NCBI GenBank assembly: GCA_004335835.1
Contig: RWJK01001217.1
Span: 8,849 to 52,963 of the forward strand
From: Scenedesmus sp. ARA3
Taxonomy: Eukaryota > Chlorophyta > Chlorophyceae > Sphaeropleales > Scenedesmaceae
Length of the DNA: 44,115 bases
Direction of reading: 5' to 3'
The notes under the pieces were generated by a model. That model saw only the letters and a list, made by a program, of their open reading frames with translations. It did no database searches and was not told where the DNA came from. The first letter of the stretch is position 1. Each line of letters starts with the position of its first letter. The position numbers and the translations under genes are program-made. Positions 1 to 11,771 of this stretch are shown here, in pieces.

Positions 1-54
<54 letters not shown>
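1..54 (+). repeat. (CTG)n run abutting a splice acceptor
   Basis: This is an uninterrupted CTG run of about 18 units, cut by the window edge. It runs straight into the CTGCAG acceptor at position 57 and so takes the place of an ordinary polypyrimidine tract. Confidence 0.9.
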
Positions 55-55
<1 letters not shown>

Positions 56-57
56 AG

Positions 58-587
58 GCTGTTCATGGATGTGCTGGACGCAGCGGGCCGCCTGCTGGGC
101 AGCATGGCGCCCCTGGACACCTCATCAGGCAGCAGCCTGGCCTCAGTGGGCGAGGTGCCCAGCTTCTGCCTGCGCTTCAACGGCAGCTTTAGAGGCAGGG
201 ACGGTGGGCTGACGTGGCTGCGGCCGGGCAATGTGTACCGGCTGCGGGCGCGGCTGCGGGGGCCGCTGGCGGCTGGCGACCTGGCGCTGCAGCGGCGGCC
301 CAGCAAGCAAGTGGTGAGGGGCGGTGTGCGATGGCCGGCTGGCAGGTGCTGATGTAGTGCAGATCGCGTGACTGATGGGGGCCATGTCTTTTGTGTTTCG
401 ATGCTTTTCAAATGGCGGCTACTGCAGACACACAGCGCTTGAAGCTGTTTGGTTGCAGCACACTATAATGTGGTGGCTCTGGCAGTGCTGCAGAGTGCCG
501 GATGTGGGTGTAGTTGAGCTGCTCACGATGCTGCCGCTTTTACTGCTGCAGGTGTTCATCAAGGGAAAGTTCAGGGTTGGCGCCTGA
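58..587 (+). CDS. 3' end of an unrecognised gene (last two exons)
   Basis: This is the C-terminal part of a gene that begins left of the window. The exons I read are 58-313 and 552-587. The first follows a pure CTG run ending in the acceptor CTGCAG, and enters with two bases already read. Its donor is GTGAGG at 314, and the next acceptor is CTGCAG just before 552. The phases join cleanly and the frame ends at TGA 585-587. The visible peptide of about 96 residues starts LFMDVLDAAGRLLGSM and ends KQVVFIKGKFRVGA. It is rich in Gly, Arg and Leu and has no membrane segment. I do not recognise a family. Confidence 0.6.
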
Positions 588-1436
588 GCTGGTGTGCGGC
601 CAGCAGCAATGGCCACGCCTGGCCCAGGGGGCACGGCCAGCAGCCAGAGGTGCAGCCTTCAGACTGCCAGCAGGCTGAAACATAGCTTGATTCCATTTAT
701 CAAATACCAGCTACCAAAGTAGGGCCACAGGCCCACCCACATTTGCTGCAGTTGGGGCAGTGTGTGGCAGTGCAGGCATCTTGCCTTTTGCGTGGACCGT
801 CCACCTGGCAGGCCCTGCAGGCGGAAGCATGCTTTGTCCAGGACGTAACCGTTACGTTCATGAACTGATCAGTGACTGACCTCTGTGATACCACCAGCAC
901 TTAAACGAGCTTTCTGCAAGCATTCTTTGATAAGGCAAATGTGCCTGCCCGATGGTTCCTGTGTGCACAGTACTTCCATCTTGGTGCCATGGCCTTGTTG
1001 ACAACCTAGCTAGGATATAGCGGCTATATTATAGCCTGCCTGCAGAGCTCAAGGGTTTAGCTACAGCGACGTCTGTTGGATTACTCTGACGGAGCTGGAA
1101 GCAGTTCAATCATTTGATATCTGAGGTGTCCGTTTCCCTGTTGTCATCGGCCTGCTTGTTGGGCTTCTACACTGGTGGTAGCATTACTCAGCCAACCTGC
1201 TGCCAGTTTCATCTCTCTTACACGAAGTCTTGCCGTGCATAAATCTGACTACATACGCTAATTAGCTCAATCATTCACCACTGCGTGTCAACAGGTCGCA
1301 TTGCCTGCAACGGCAGAGCCTGCACCGGGGCAGTGTCCGCCAACGAACCGATCAAATTTGTGGCCGCATGTTTTGCAGCACCTGAACAACCACAATAAAA
1401 CCAGTAACTTGTTAAAGCGTGCTTTGAGTTGGTTTT
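588..1436. other. Intergenic interval with no gene seen
   Basis: Short frames on both strands here have biased, non-protein-like composition and no matching splice sites. The interval must hold the 3' end of the gene at the left edge and the promoter of the first PC-esterase gene. An AT-rich stretch (CAATAAAACC, about 1391-1400) lies about 45 bases before the start codon. I see no clear TATA box. Confidence 0.5.
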
Positions 1437-4400
1437 ATGGACGCCCTAGCAGCAACGCGCCGGGTTGTACTGCTGCTGTGTATTGGCAGCATAACCACGC
1501 AGCTGGTAGCAGCAGCAGACTGCCCGGTGCAGTACAGCCCAAAGGCCAACGATCCTCCACTGCTGTACGGGGGCTACTACTCCGCATGCCAAGGTGCAGC
1601 CTGCCAGCCTAGGGACAGCGTCTGGTGAGATGCGCTGATGCAGCAGTGCAGCAGCAGTGCAGCAAGGCTAGCATGCGTTCCCAACAGCAGTGCTGCTACG
1701 AGGCCCTCTAGCATTACACCACCACTGAATATAGTCCGAATCAAAAAGGTTGAAGGCACAATGCCGCATGCTGGCATATGGTTTTGTGCTGTATGGACTT
1801 CACCCAGCACGGTGCTGGCTAACATGCTCTGCAGTGCTAGCCGCATCTGCTGTGAATTGTGCCACATCCTGACAACTAATTCAACTAAACAAGCTCAAAA
1901 AAAGCCGTGCTGATGACGCAGGGGCAAGTCCTGCAAGCTGGACCCAGACGCCTACAGCGCCTGGGGCGTGTGCGAGCACTGGCAGCGGCCGCAGCCGTTT
2001 GCAGCGGCGCAGCAGCTCAGCGCCGGCGGCATCCAGGCGCTGTCGCCATGCGACCTTTTTGCTGCGCTGGGCAACAGGACACTCTGGGTCATTGGGTGAG
2101 GCGTGGCGAGGATGAGACTGGCCTTACTGTTGTTGATACAGCCTGCAGAGCATGATGGTGTCGGCAGGCAATGCGTTGCTTGCAGTCCATGCCACAGGAC
2201 ACTTTGGGTCATTATGTGAGGTGCTAGCAGAGTGCGTCTGCCTTTGGTGTTGTCTGTACAGCAGCGCAGGCAGTGAGTTGGTTGCAGTCCATGTACCAGC
2301 AGCTGCCACTACCTGCTGACGACAACACAGTGCAGCCTGTCTTCACGTTGCATGGAGCTGTAGAAGGTGTTTTGCACCTATCGGGCCTCTGATTTCAGCA
2401 GTGGTGGTTCTGGCGCCTTCACTGCCGTCTTGCATACAAAGCAAACATGCCCCTGCAACTGCTGACTGCCCGTTCCGCAGTGACTCGCATGCAAAAGTGC
2501 TGTACTACTCACTGCGCTGCTTCATGATGGACTTCTGGGACCACTCCCAGGGCGAGTGCGCAGCCAGCAGCGACGCTGCCCTGCAGAAACAGCTGGAGCT
2601 CTCTTCAGCTCAGGTGGCCGGCAGCTTGCTTGATGCGCTGAATGGCTGCTGCATTGAACCAGAACTGTGCACCAACTTACAGCAGCAACGCAATTGTATG
2701 ATCCAGCAATCGTTAGCTGGCCAGCATAGGTCGATGTGTGCATGCGTGTGCGCCTTCAGCAGCGGCGCATTGCAGGTGAGGTCCAATAACGGGGCTGCCA
2801 GCAGCACTTCAGCAGCACACGATCAGCAGCAGTAGGCGCAACTCTGACAGCCGCAGGCGCAGCACACCTGCACACAGCCAGATCCCAGGTCCTGCACGTA
2901 CATGCAAGCCTGCCTGCTGCGGGTCATAAAATTCTTACTCAGCCTGCCTGGCCTTCACTGTTGTGTGCCACATGCCCCTCCTGCAGGGCCACCCCTACAA
3001 CAACCCGCCGCGCTGCCTGCACTTTAGCGCCAGCGGCGCACGCATCTGTGTGGTGCACAACCCCATCGGCACCTACCTGGTGTCAAATGACAGCCAGGTG
3101 AGTGAGCCAGCAGGCCCCCTGCAACGCGGCACTGCGCCGGTCATGGCATTGGATTGCCTGCATTGCGAGGAACATGGCGAAGTTGACGCTCTGCCACACT
3201 GCACTCACAGCAGTCGATGTGTGCACTACTGTTGGGTACGCAGAGTGTTGTGTCGAGAAAACGTCTATGCCGCCGCCGTGTCCTGCCAATGTAATGAGAG
3301 AGAGGATAGTTACATGTGGGTCCGGGCACCATCTTAGATGGTATGAGCCACAACAGGTTGAACACAAGGTCTGAGACCAGAAAAGGAGAGTGAGCACCGT
3401 AGAACACAATGCACACCCAATGATCTGCTTTCTTCTGCTTCACCCTATGGCTGCGCTAGGCTTCTGGCACGCTGCAGCTGCTGCACGACCACTTTGCTGA
3501 GCCAGATGACGTGGTGTACGTGGGCTTTGGCCACTGGCACTCCAACAACTGCGAGGGCATCCACCCCTCATACGCGGCAGCGCTGGAGGCCTTTGGAGCC
3601 TACGCGGAGGTGTGAGGCAGCAATAGCAGCAGCAGAAGCAGATGGCGTGGCACCCCTTTTGATGCAGCATGTGCGCATGCTGTCCACAGTTCATGGCGCT
3701 GGAGCACACAGCAGCTTGATTGGCTGTGCCTGCAGCAGCACTGCACAGTCCCGTGCAGCACAACCCCACATCATAGCTGGAAGCACATGGCTTGGCCCTC
3801 TCTTGTGTGCAACCAAACTGCGTGATGATTGCTGACATCCCCCGCTGCATTGCCCCTTGCTGCCGCAGAGTGTGCGGGCCACCCTGCCTAATGTTGTGTT
3901 CAGCGTGGCCCCTCATGAGCACACCAAGTGTGCTGGCAAGTCCTTTGACTTCAACACACCCACCTGCCTGCCAGCAGAGCAAGGTGAGGTCCTTAGCAGG
4001 CTGCGATGCGAGCAAGAGAGCTCCTGCGTGGGAGACAGATTATATACCGCGTGCAGCAACCCTCTTTATTGCCTGTGACGGCAGGTGCTTGGATAATCAT
4101 GCCGTAGAGTACCATACAGAGCACCCTGCACATTAACTGTGAGGCAGGATATGCAGATGATGTGATTGCTGTTCTGTTACGCTGCAGGCGAGTACAACAC
4201 AAGCATTGGCCTGGAGACAGCAGCGATGGCCCATGACATTCTGAGCAAGTGAGCGAATGCAGTTGCAGCTGTGAGGAGCAGCACTTGTTCTCTGCTGCAT
4301 GCAAAGCCCACTGCCCTGCAGCAGGTGCCATGCATAGACACTGCTCTGCTGCACCCATCTGTTGGTGTCTTGACTGACTTTAGCGTCATGATGTTCTGCC

Positions 4401-5256
4401 AACCCTGCCTGCCGCGCGCTGTTTGTCTCCCTCCAGGTATGACATTCAGATAATCGACAACTACAACATCAGCGTGGCGCTGTACAACAGCCACATCACA
4501 GCTGCGCAGTCCATTGCCGGCATCATCGACTGCCTGCACTACTGCCGGCCATCCCTTGGGGAGGTGAGGCAACTTTCATTTGCATGGTGGCTTGGCACAG
4601 GGCCAATTCAATGGCCAGCAGAGCAGCTGCTGGTGCTGGAGGTGTTGTGTTACAGGCTGCCCTTTCTGTTCACCAGCAATATTGCAGAAAGCGTGAGCAA
4701 ACGTGATTGTCGCCAAGTCGAGCCACCTGGAACAGGGCGCTGCCATGCTGTCTGCTGCAACACGTTTTGATATGGGATATTCGCCAATCAGTTGCAGGCA
4801 GGTGTTTCTGCAGCAGCGTCAATCCAGCCAACCGCGGCACAGAAGCAGTGCCGCTGTGTGCCAATGCTGTGTTTGATTGCTCAGCTGCACATGCACTTGG
4901 CCGCAGTCATAACATAATCATACACGGCAATCGTTTTCATCTTGCTATGTACCCGCTCATATTCTGCCACCTGCATTCTTTACTTTTCTTGTTGTGTGCT
5001 GTGCCGCTTGCAGATTGAGCTGTGGAAGCTGTACACCATCATGGCAGCACAGCAGCCCGTGGCAGCGAAGGGCGGCGCAGCAGCCACCAACACATACACA
5101 TGCGTGCCGGTTGACCCGCTGCTGTACTACCCACATGGGCCGGTCAACGCCAGCGGCAGCAGCAGCAGTGCTGGTGCTGCTGTGATGGGTGAGGGCGAGG
5201 TGATGCCTCTGTGGGAGCAGGATGCTTGGGGCTACCCTTACCCAGCCAACCACTGA
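1437..5256 (+). CDS. Secreted SGNH/PC-esterase (TBL-like), copy A
   Basis: Nine exons: 1437-1624, 1922-2095, 2481-2613, 2987-3097, 3460-3609, 3869-3983, 4188-4248, 4437-4563, 5014-5256. The total is 1302 bases, 433 residues. The start opens a signal peptide (hydrophobic VVLLLCIGSITTQLVAA). LWVIGDSH (Asp122, Ser123, His124) gives the block I nucleophile Ser. GFGHWHSNN matches the central Trp/Asn block. DCLHYCRPS (Asp342, His345) matches the DxxH block of plant trichome-birefringence-like proteins. Known members transfer acetyl groups to, or remove them from, cell-wall polysaccharides in the Golgi; the substrate here cannot be told. The protein is Cys-rich, which fits the secretory route. An intron splits the Gly codon of GDSH. 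The adjacent downstream gene is a paralogue with the same exon structure. Confidence 0.85.
2071..2292 (+). repeat. Tandem duplication (120-base period) carrying a copied splice donor
   Basis: The last 25 bases of exon 2 of copy A, its donor and about 95 bases of intron are repeated with a 120-base offset (2071 onward against 2191 onward). The second copy keeps GTGAGG at the equivalent position, 2216. Use of that donor would add 120 bases, but the added stretch opens with TGA in frame, so the first donor must be the productive one. Confidence 0.8.
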
Positions 5257-6377
5257 GCAGCGGCATACAAAAGGTGCTGGGAGTTGTGTGCAGGCAAGGG
5301 GAGCTGCTCAGCGGATGTCAGCACAAGGTGGCAATATGAGCATGGAAGGTCATGCAACAGGCGCTTGAGCTGCATAGAGAGAGTAAATGGGTTCTGTTCT
5401 CAGGTTCTTTGTGTGCAGCAGCAGCAGGAGCAGCAGCAGCATAAAGGATTTGGCATTCAATTGGTCAAACAGTTGTGGTGGCCCTGCACTTAGCAACACA
5501 TGTGTTTTGGCCAATCTGTGCACAACCTGACCAATGCAAATGCTCATCAGTAACTGGTGTTGAGTGGATCTGACGCTGTTTGTCTGATAGGGTTTCTAGA
5601 AGTTGACTTGGTACATCACAGGTTTCCAGGCTGTCACTGCATAGCATTGTGCACCTGTCAAGCGGTTGCATGTGAGTTATACGCTCCTGCCGAGTCCACA
5701 GTATTGAAGCACACAAAGTGCCGCATGTCACAAGCTGTGTTGAGCAGGCGCTGTTCGTCTTTATCAATTGAGGGCCAAGGATTATGGCTGTGCCATGTCC
5801 TGTGGCGCACCGCAGAGGCTGCGGTGCAGTTTGCGTCAAGCTACTGAAGAGAACAGCTATGCTGCTATATCCTAATGGGTATTTTGATGGCGACAGCTGA
5901 GTGCCTCCAGCTCATACGTTGGGCTTTTACTTCAGGCTTGTGCATGTGTGCCTGGTTGCTGAGGGACTGCAGTGGCCGATGACGTGGCGCCCCTTTTGGC
6001 TGATAAGGAAGGATCACCAATGATAAACTTAGCCTGTATGGATAGTAATCAAGCTGCTGAGAATGCCTGTTTTGCGACTTCAGCTAGCTGCTTCCTTGTA
6101 GGTCGATGGTCATCTGACTGTCCTGCAAGGTGCAAGCTGCTAGAACAGTATTGTCATGACAGTTTGCGTTCAACCCTTCAGAACCAATTGGCGTGAGAGG
6201 TTCTCAACACGGATCTGGCAGCGATGCAGTAAGCATCGGCAACAGCTGGCCCGCCTGCAACTTGCGCGCCATTCCTGCTTCGCTGCTGAGATGGCACAGT
6301 AACGTGTGCTGTTCAGCGCTCGATGGTGTAGTTCGCTTATTTCAAATCAGATTCAAACAATATAAACTACGTAGTAA
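5257..6377. other. Intergenic interval between the paralogues, no gene seen
   Basis: No frame here continues the family motifs or carries paired splice sites. A TATAAA at 6361-6366 lies 12 bases before the start of copy B. That is too close for a usual TATA box unless the 5' leader is extremely short. A short run of CAG-rich sequence lies near 5417-5440. Confidence 0.5.
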
Positions 6378-8136
6378 ATGGCTGGCGTACATGTACTGCC
6401 GCTGGCGCTCCTGGCGTGCATCGCCTTGCGATTGGCAAGCGCTACCTGCCCCGTGACCTACAGCGACGTCAGCCCTGCAGAACCACTCATATATGGCTCA
6501 AACTATCACTCGTGCTCGTCAGGATGCGAACCCAGGGACAGCATATGGTGCGTGGCAAACTCGCCAGCAGCACCTGCTGTTGCTGTCTGCGGCTGCTGTC
6601 ACCTTGATGCAGCAGCCTTCCAGGCAAAAGCAACAGATGTGTTCCAGCTTCAATTGTCACATCATGTCCCTGAGACATGAGTAATGCCTGCTCTATTCTG
6701 CAGGAGCCAAGTCTGCAAGTTGGAGCCCAGCAGCTACTCCATCTGGGGTGTCTGCGAGCAGTGGCAGCGGCCCCGCGCACTGGACATTGCCAACCAGCTG
6801 AGCAGCGGGGCCATTGCAAGCTTCAGCCCCTGTGAGCTGCACCAGGCTGTGGGCAACAGGACGCTGTGGATCATTGGGTGAGCGCCTGCAGCTGCTAAAA
6901 TAGCAGCCATTGCAGTGCTTGAGCATCAACATGTAACTCGAATTCAGCTTGCAAGCGCGGCAGCTGTAATCTACAGGTGCAGCAGGCAACGCATGGCGCC
7001 ACTTAGTAATCACATGCAAGGTGGGCATCATCATCATTTTCATCATCACGCCCGGTGCTGCACTGCTGGCACTGCCTATGCAGTGACTCTCACGTCAAGG
7101 GGCTGTACTACACGCTGCGCTGCTTCATGATGGACCTGTGGGAGCATGCCCAGGGCGAGTGTGCAGCCAGCAGCGACGCTGCCCTGCAGACGCAGCTGGA
7201 GCTGACCTCACTGCAGGTGCGAGGTTGGCCGCTGTTTGAGGGGGTTGGTGTGCAGTTGAGGCAACTGCAGCAGCACAGCACAGGCAGCGAACAGGCATGG
7301 GCACTTGGCAGGAATGCAGTGGCTGGCAGCCGCAGCAGTGGCGGTGCAGCAGCATAACGTGGTATCTGGCGCCGCAAGCAGCCATGCTTGCAGGCAGCAC
7401 AAGGCAGTTCTTGCGTGTGGCCAGCTGCATCTATATGTTTCTTCATGCAAACACAGCCGGTTGATGCTGCCGGATCAGCAGCTGACACTGCCGGTGCCTT
7501 GCACTTACCTGCAAAACTGTACTGCCCTGCCCCTCCTGCAGGGCCACCCCTACAACACACCTCCGCGCTGCCTGCACCTGAAGGGCGGCAGTGGGCGCAT
7601 CTGCCTGGTGCACAGCCCCATAGGCAACTACCTGGTGACAGAGGAGGGCAAGGTGCGCAGCTGGCACAACGTGCAGCAGCAGCAGCAGCAGCAGCAGCAG
7701 CACCAGCAGCACCAGCAGCACCAGCAGCACCAGCAGCAGCACCAGCAGCTGATGCATGTGCGTGGCTGAGACGCAACGCAACTGTTGTGGCTGTTTGTTG
7801 CAGCAGCGGTGTGAATGCAGATGTTTCAGGCATGGCTGTTGTCTGCACACCCACACTCTCATCTGCATCTGCTGGCAACTGCATGAAGAGCTGATCCAAC
7901 CCTTTGTTGCTAGCCTCGCCCTGCGTGCGCTTTATCTGCTGCTGTTCTGTCGTTAACCCCTGCAGGAGCCAGGCACGCTGCAGCTGCTGCAGCAGCACTT
8001 GACCTCACCCGAGGACATCATCTACATCAGCATAGGCCGCTGGCACGCCAACAACTGCCTGGGCATACACCCCTCCTATGCAGCAACGCTGGAGGCTGTC
8101 GGCAGTTACGTGCAGCGGGTGAGACGCTACTGCAGC

Positions 8137-8171
<35 letters not shown>

Positions 8172-9477
8172 TGGCCCCACCTGCCTGTAGCCTGTGCTGC
8201 ACCCTGCTGCCACCAACTGCCAACCAGATGTGTGCAAAGCAAGCTGCAACATCACACTTGCACCATCCAACATGCCACACCTCGCCACACAGCAGTGAGG
8301 CATGTATGTTGTGTTTGTGTCCCTGCTTAATGGCCTGAGTTGTTTCCTGCTTTGTCTGTTCTGCCTGGCGCAGGGCGTTGCGCAGGGCTTGCTGCCTCAG
8401 GTGCTGTGGGGAGTTGCGCCGCACGACCACACCAAGTGCCAAGGCAGTGAGCTGGACTTTGCGGTGCCTGCCTGCCTGCCGGCCTCCGAGGGTGAGGCCG
8501 GCTGATTACCAGCCTGTCAGCTGGCTGCCTACAGCATGTTGTAACAAGCGCTGCCTGTCACATGCTGTTGCTCTGGTGCTGGTCATAGCTTCAGTCCCTG
8601 CAGCATCAGGTCTGCACTGATCGCTGTGACTCGTCACAGCGTGTCTGTAAGTGTGGGCGCATGTCGGGTTAAGCTGCCGCAGACACAGTAGCAAAAGTAT
8701 GTGTACAATTACTAATCTGCTGCGTGCCTGCTGCTGCTGTGCCGCCAGGGGGCTACAACCTGAGTATGAGCTACGAGATGGTCAGTCTGGCACACAGTAT
8801 CCTTGGCAGGTGCGCCGGATATTGAAAGCTGCGCCACACTCCTGCAGCACAGGCCATGATTGAACATTAGCAAGTGTTGGTGCTTGACGAGCAGCATAGC
8901 AGCAGAGTTGGGGCAGGATTGGAGCTGCTACAGATACAGTAACGCTCTGCGCGACACCAAGCAGTGAATCTGTGGTAGCGCTGTTGAGGTTGCAGTACGC
9001 AAGCATACTATGCATGTGATATGCACAGCTCTGTACTGTATGCATGTGCTTTGTTGTGCGCCCTGTGCAGTGTGTCTCTCTATGCGTGCTGTTGCTTTCC
9101 TCACGCCGCCTGCACTGCTTGGCTGCTGTGCATATGTTGATGGCTGTGCAGGCATGGCGTGCCCGTGCTTGATTCCTACAACATCAGCATGCAGCTGCAT
9201 GATGGCCACGTGACACTGCCGCAGTCCATTGCAGGCATCATCGACTGCCTGCACTTCTGCCGGCCGTCTTTGGGGGAGGTAAGGCATCGGCAGTGGCGAC
9301 AGCATGCTGTGTTTGCTGCATACGTGTTATTCTGTTGAAAGCAGTGTAACAGCGACAGCTGCACTGGAAGAAAACAATGCCAGCCGCAGGCCCGCAACAT
9401 CAAATATAAGTCCAACAATCCTTTGGCAAAGCCCTGCAAGGTCGAGCTGTTGGCGCTCACACCGCGTGCCCCTGCTG

Positions 9478-9522
<45 letters not shown>

Positions 9523-9740
9523 AGATTGATGCCTGGAAGATCACGCAGGCCATCAAGGCTCTTGCAGGGCAGCCACCAGCAGCCGCAGACAAGCAGCAGC
9601 AGCAGCAGCAGCAGGGTGTGCCGCACACGTGTGTAGCAATCGAGCCGCTGCTGCCGCTGCCGTATGGGTCTGGCGACCGTGGCAGCTTTAGGGCTGACTG
9701 GGCATGTGATGCATGGGGGTCCCCGTACCTGCCAAACTAG
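6378..9740 (+). CDS. Secreted SGNH/PC-esterase (TBL-like), copy B
   Basis: Nine exons: 6378-6547, 6704-6877, 7084-7216, 7542-7652, 7966-8118, 8374-8491, 8749-8809, 9152-9278, 9525-9740. The total is 1263 bases, 420 residues. It begins with a signal peptide (VLPLALLACIALRLASA). LWIIGDSH (Asp116, Ser117, His118), GRWHANN and DCLHFCRPS (Asp338, His341) match copy A block for block. Exons 2, 3, 4, 7 and 8 have exactly the same length in both genes, and exons 5 and 6 differ by one codon each. All intron phases agree, while introns and the C-terminal exon have diverged. The last exon adds a run of seven Gln (CAG codons, 9594-9614). It is expected to act in the Golgi or outside the cell on acylated polysaccharide; the substrate is unknown. 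Confidence 0.85.
7674..7749 (+). repeat. (CAG)n then (CAGCAC)n run in intron 4 of copy B
   Basis: The run lies 21 bases after the donor of intron 4. It is a sense-strand CAG run and so has the opposite polarity to most triplet runs in this window. Confidence 0.9.
8135..8171 (+). repeat. (CTG)n run in intron 5 of copy B
   Basis: This is a CTG run with one TTG interruption, 16 bases after the intron 5 donor at 8119. Confidence 0.9.
9480..9523 (+). repeat. (CTG)n run forming the acceptor tract of exon 9, copy B
   Basis: About 14 CTG units run directly into the acceptor that opens exon 9 at 9525. Copy A has an ordinary T-rich tract at the same intron end. Confidence 0.9.
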
Positions 9741-11771
9741 GCAGCACGCAGCTGTTGAAGCAAGCACATGCTGGGAGACAGTGAAGCGCTGCTAGAGTGG
9801 CAATGGAAGTGCAACTTGCACAGTCCTCGCCGTCTTACTTTGACCCGGTGATGCACAATGAGTACACCAATGGTACTGGCTTGGCACACAATCAGGCTGT
9901 TATCATAGTCTGGAAGCAAGCATGACGTGCAGCCATCACTTATGGTGAAAACATATCTGATGTTCATTGTTGTCATTGGTGCATCATGTGCGCTTTCACG
10001 AAGAATGCCAGCATCAAATTCAACCGTGCACATGCATGCCGCATGGGTAAAACATGCACCATGGATTACGCCACAACATCATAGAACAGCTGTCATCTTC
10101 ATTGTCGTGGCACGAGGGTCGTGTTGTGGTCGCCAGGGGCAGCAGCAGCAGGGTGGTTTGTTGGTGCTGCACTGCATGCAACAGATAGTGTCAAATAATC
10201 TGCATCAGATCCGTGCACTGCAGCCGCAGCAGCAGGCTGCTGGGCTGCAGCCGACTGAGCCTCCGCCGGCGGTTGACTGGTATACAGTGCACGGGCATTG
10301 GCGCTGCTCATCATGAGATGCTGAATCTGTATCATGACATGACGCGAGTGTGGCGAGTTGTGGTCATTGCCCATGGCCCGAGGCGGCCGTCGCCGGCCTG
10401 GCGAGGCAGAATGTCGTGCTTCTTACCACGGTGTGCATGCAATTACCATGCAAGCTAGGCTCTGTGCACCCTTGTGACGTCCGTTACAGTGGGGGTTGAT
10501 GATAGCGGTTGTGATGATCCTTGGCGTGAAGGTAGCGTCACGTGACATGCATCACTCAGCCTGAGTAGGAGTGAGAGCCTGCGCAAGGCTGCAAGGGGTC
10601 CTGCATCACTTGACAGTTACGTACTAGTTACACCACCTAGCCACACGGCCGGGCCCCACCTGGCAGGTGGGCCGCACAGCACCCTACCACCTCTGCACAG
10701 GCCATGCATGCACCCTACCACCTCTGCACAGGCCATGCATGCACCCTACCACCTCTGCACATATGTAAGATGCACATCTTCAGCATGCTGCCTGTCAGCA
10801 TTGCTGGCAGCAATGCAGCTGCAGTGCAAACTGCGCCTGACACAACTCAAGACAGCTCAGCGCAGCCTATGCTAGCGCCGAATGGTCAGCACCACGTGCA
10901 CATATTATTGTATGTCAGCACAATGTTCCACTTTGAACACCAGCCCACCGCGTGTGCATGGCCTGAACCAGATTCGATAAAATAGTAGAGGCGTGCTGCG
11001 TTGAGCCGGGCCAGGCTGCCGGTGCGGCGCGCAGCAGCTCGGTCACAGCACCCAGCCACTGCTTGACAACGCACAAACACATGCCAGCAACCAGCAGCAT
11101 GCCACAGCAGCACCTCGCACGAAGGTGAGGGGCATTGCGCTGTAGTATGTTGCTGCGCATTAAACAACAAGAAAGCATGGAGTAACAGCATGGGCGCCAG
11201 GCGCGTTGGACGCTGCGCTCAGCTGCGCTGTGTGCCACGCTGTACACCAGAACAGGGCCTGCCATGAAAATGCTGCGAGCGCCTAAAGAAAACAAGTGCT
11301 TAAATCAAGATCACAAACAGCTGGGTCGGCGTCAATCGTTGCAAGCGTCCGCCCAGCAGGCCAGTGCCATCCTGCAGCACCTCACTGAGGTGACAAGCAG
11401 CACTGTGCACAGCACTGGCCACCAGTTGCACGGCTGACCAACAAGCGGCGGGCAAGCAAGCCTTGCTCAGGCCTGTGCGTCCGCAGCAGATGCAGACGCA
11501 CTGCCTCACATGAAGCATCGCCACCCTTTGCCACCCAGCGACCCAACCCCTGCAGCAGCGCAGGCTGTATGCGCAACGCATCCACGCTTGAAGGCATTGC
11601 CGTTGCACACCGACCACCTCCTGGCTGTCACGGACAGTCAAAACTCTGTGCAGCCAAACAGGGCGAGGGTACTGACGCCTCGCACGGCTGCTGTCACGCT
11701 CTACTGCAGCTCACTGACACCAGCCAGCTGCCCCCGCAGTGCTGCATCCTTTTGTTGGCGCCTGCTGCCGC
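9741..11771. other. About 2 kb with no supported gene
   Basis: No gene could be assembled. A minus-strand patch at about 10980-11640 has several overlapping open frames and a possible TTCTTTAG acceptor near 11283. However, the frames compete with one another, are full of Cys and Trp in unlikely mixtures, and show no recognisable motif. The interval also holds a 31-base tandem repeat near 10680. Confidence 0.4.
10680..10762 (+). repeat. 31-base tandem repeat, about 2.7 copies
   Basis: Copies begin at 10680, 10711 and 10742 with the core CCCTACCACCTCTGCACA. The first two are identical through GGCCATGCATG and the third breaks off. Confidence 0.95.

Noticed and set aside
7108..7998. 296-codon minus-strand frame, one of the longest in the window
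   Set aside because: It spans exons and introns of PC-esterase copy B on the other strand and includes a poly-Ala run made by the CAG repeat; no motif.
10886..11641. Overlapping minus-strand frames of about 100 codons
   Set aside because: Three frames compete, Cys and Trp content is implausible, and the only intron that would join two of them is about 36 bases long.
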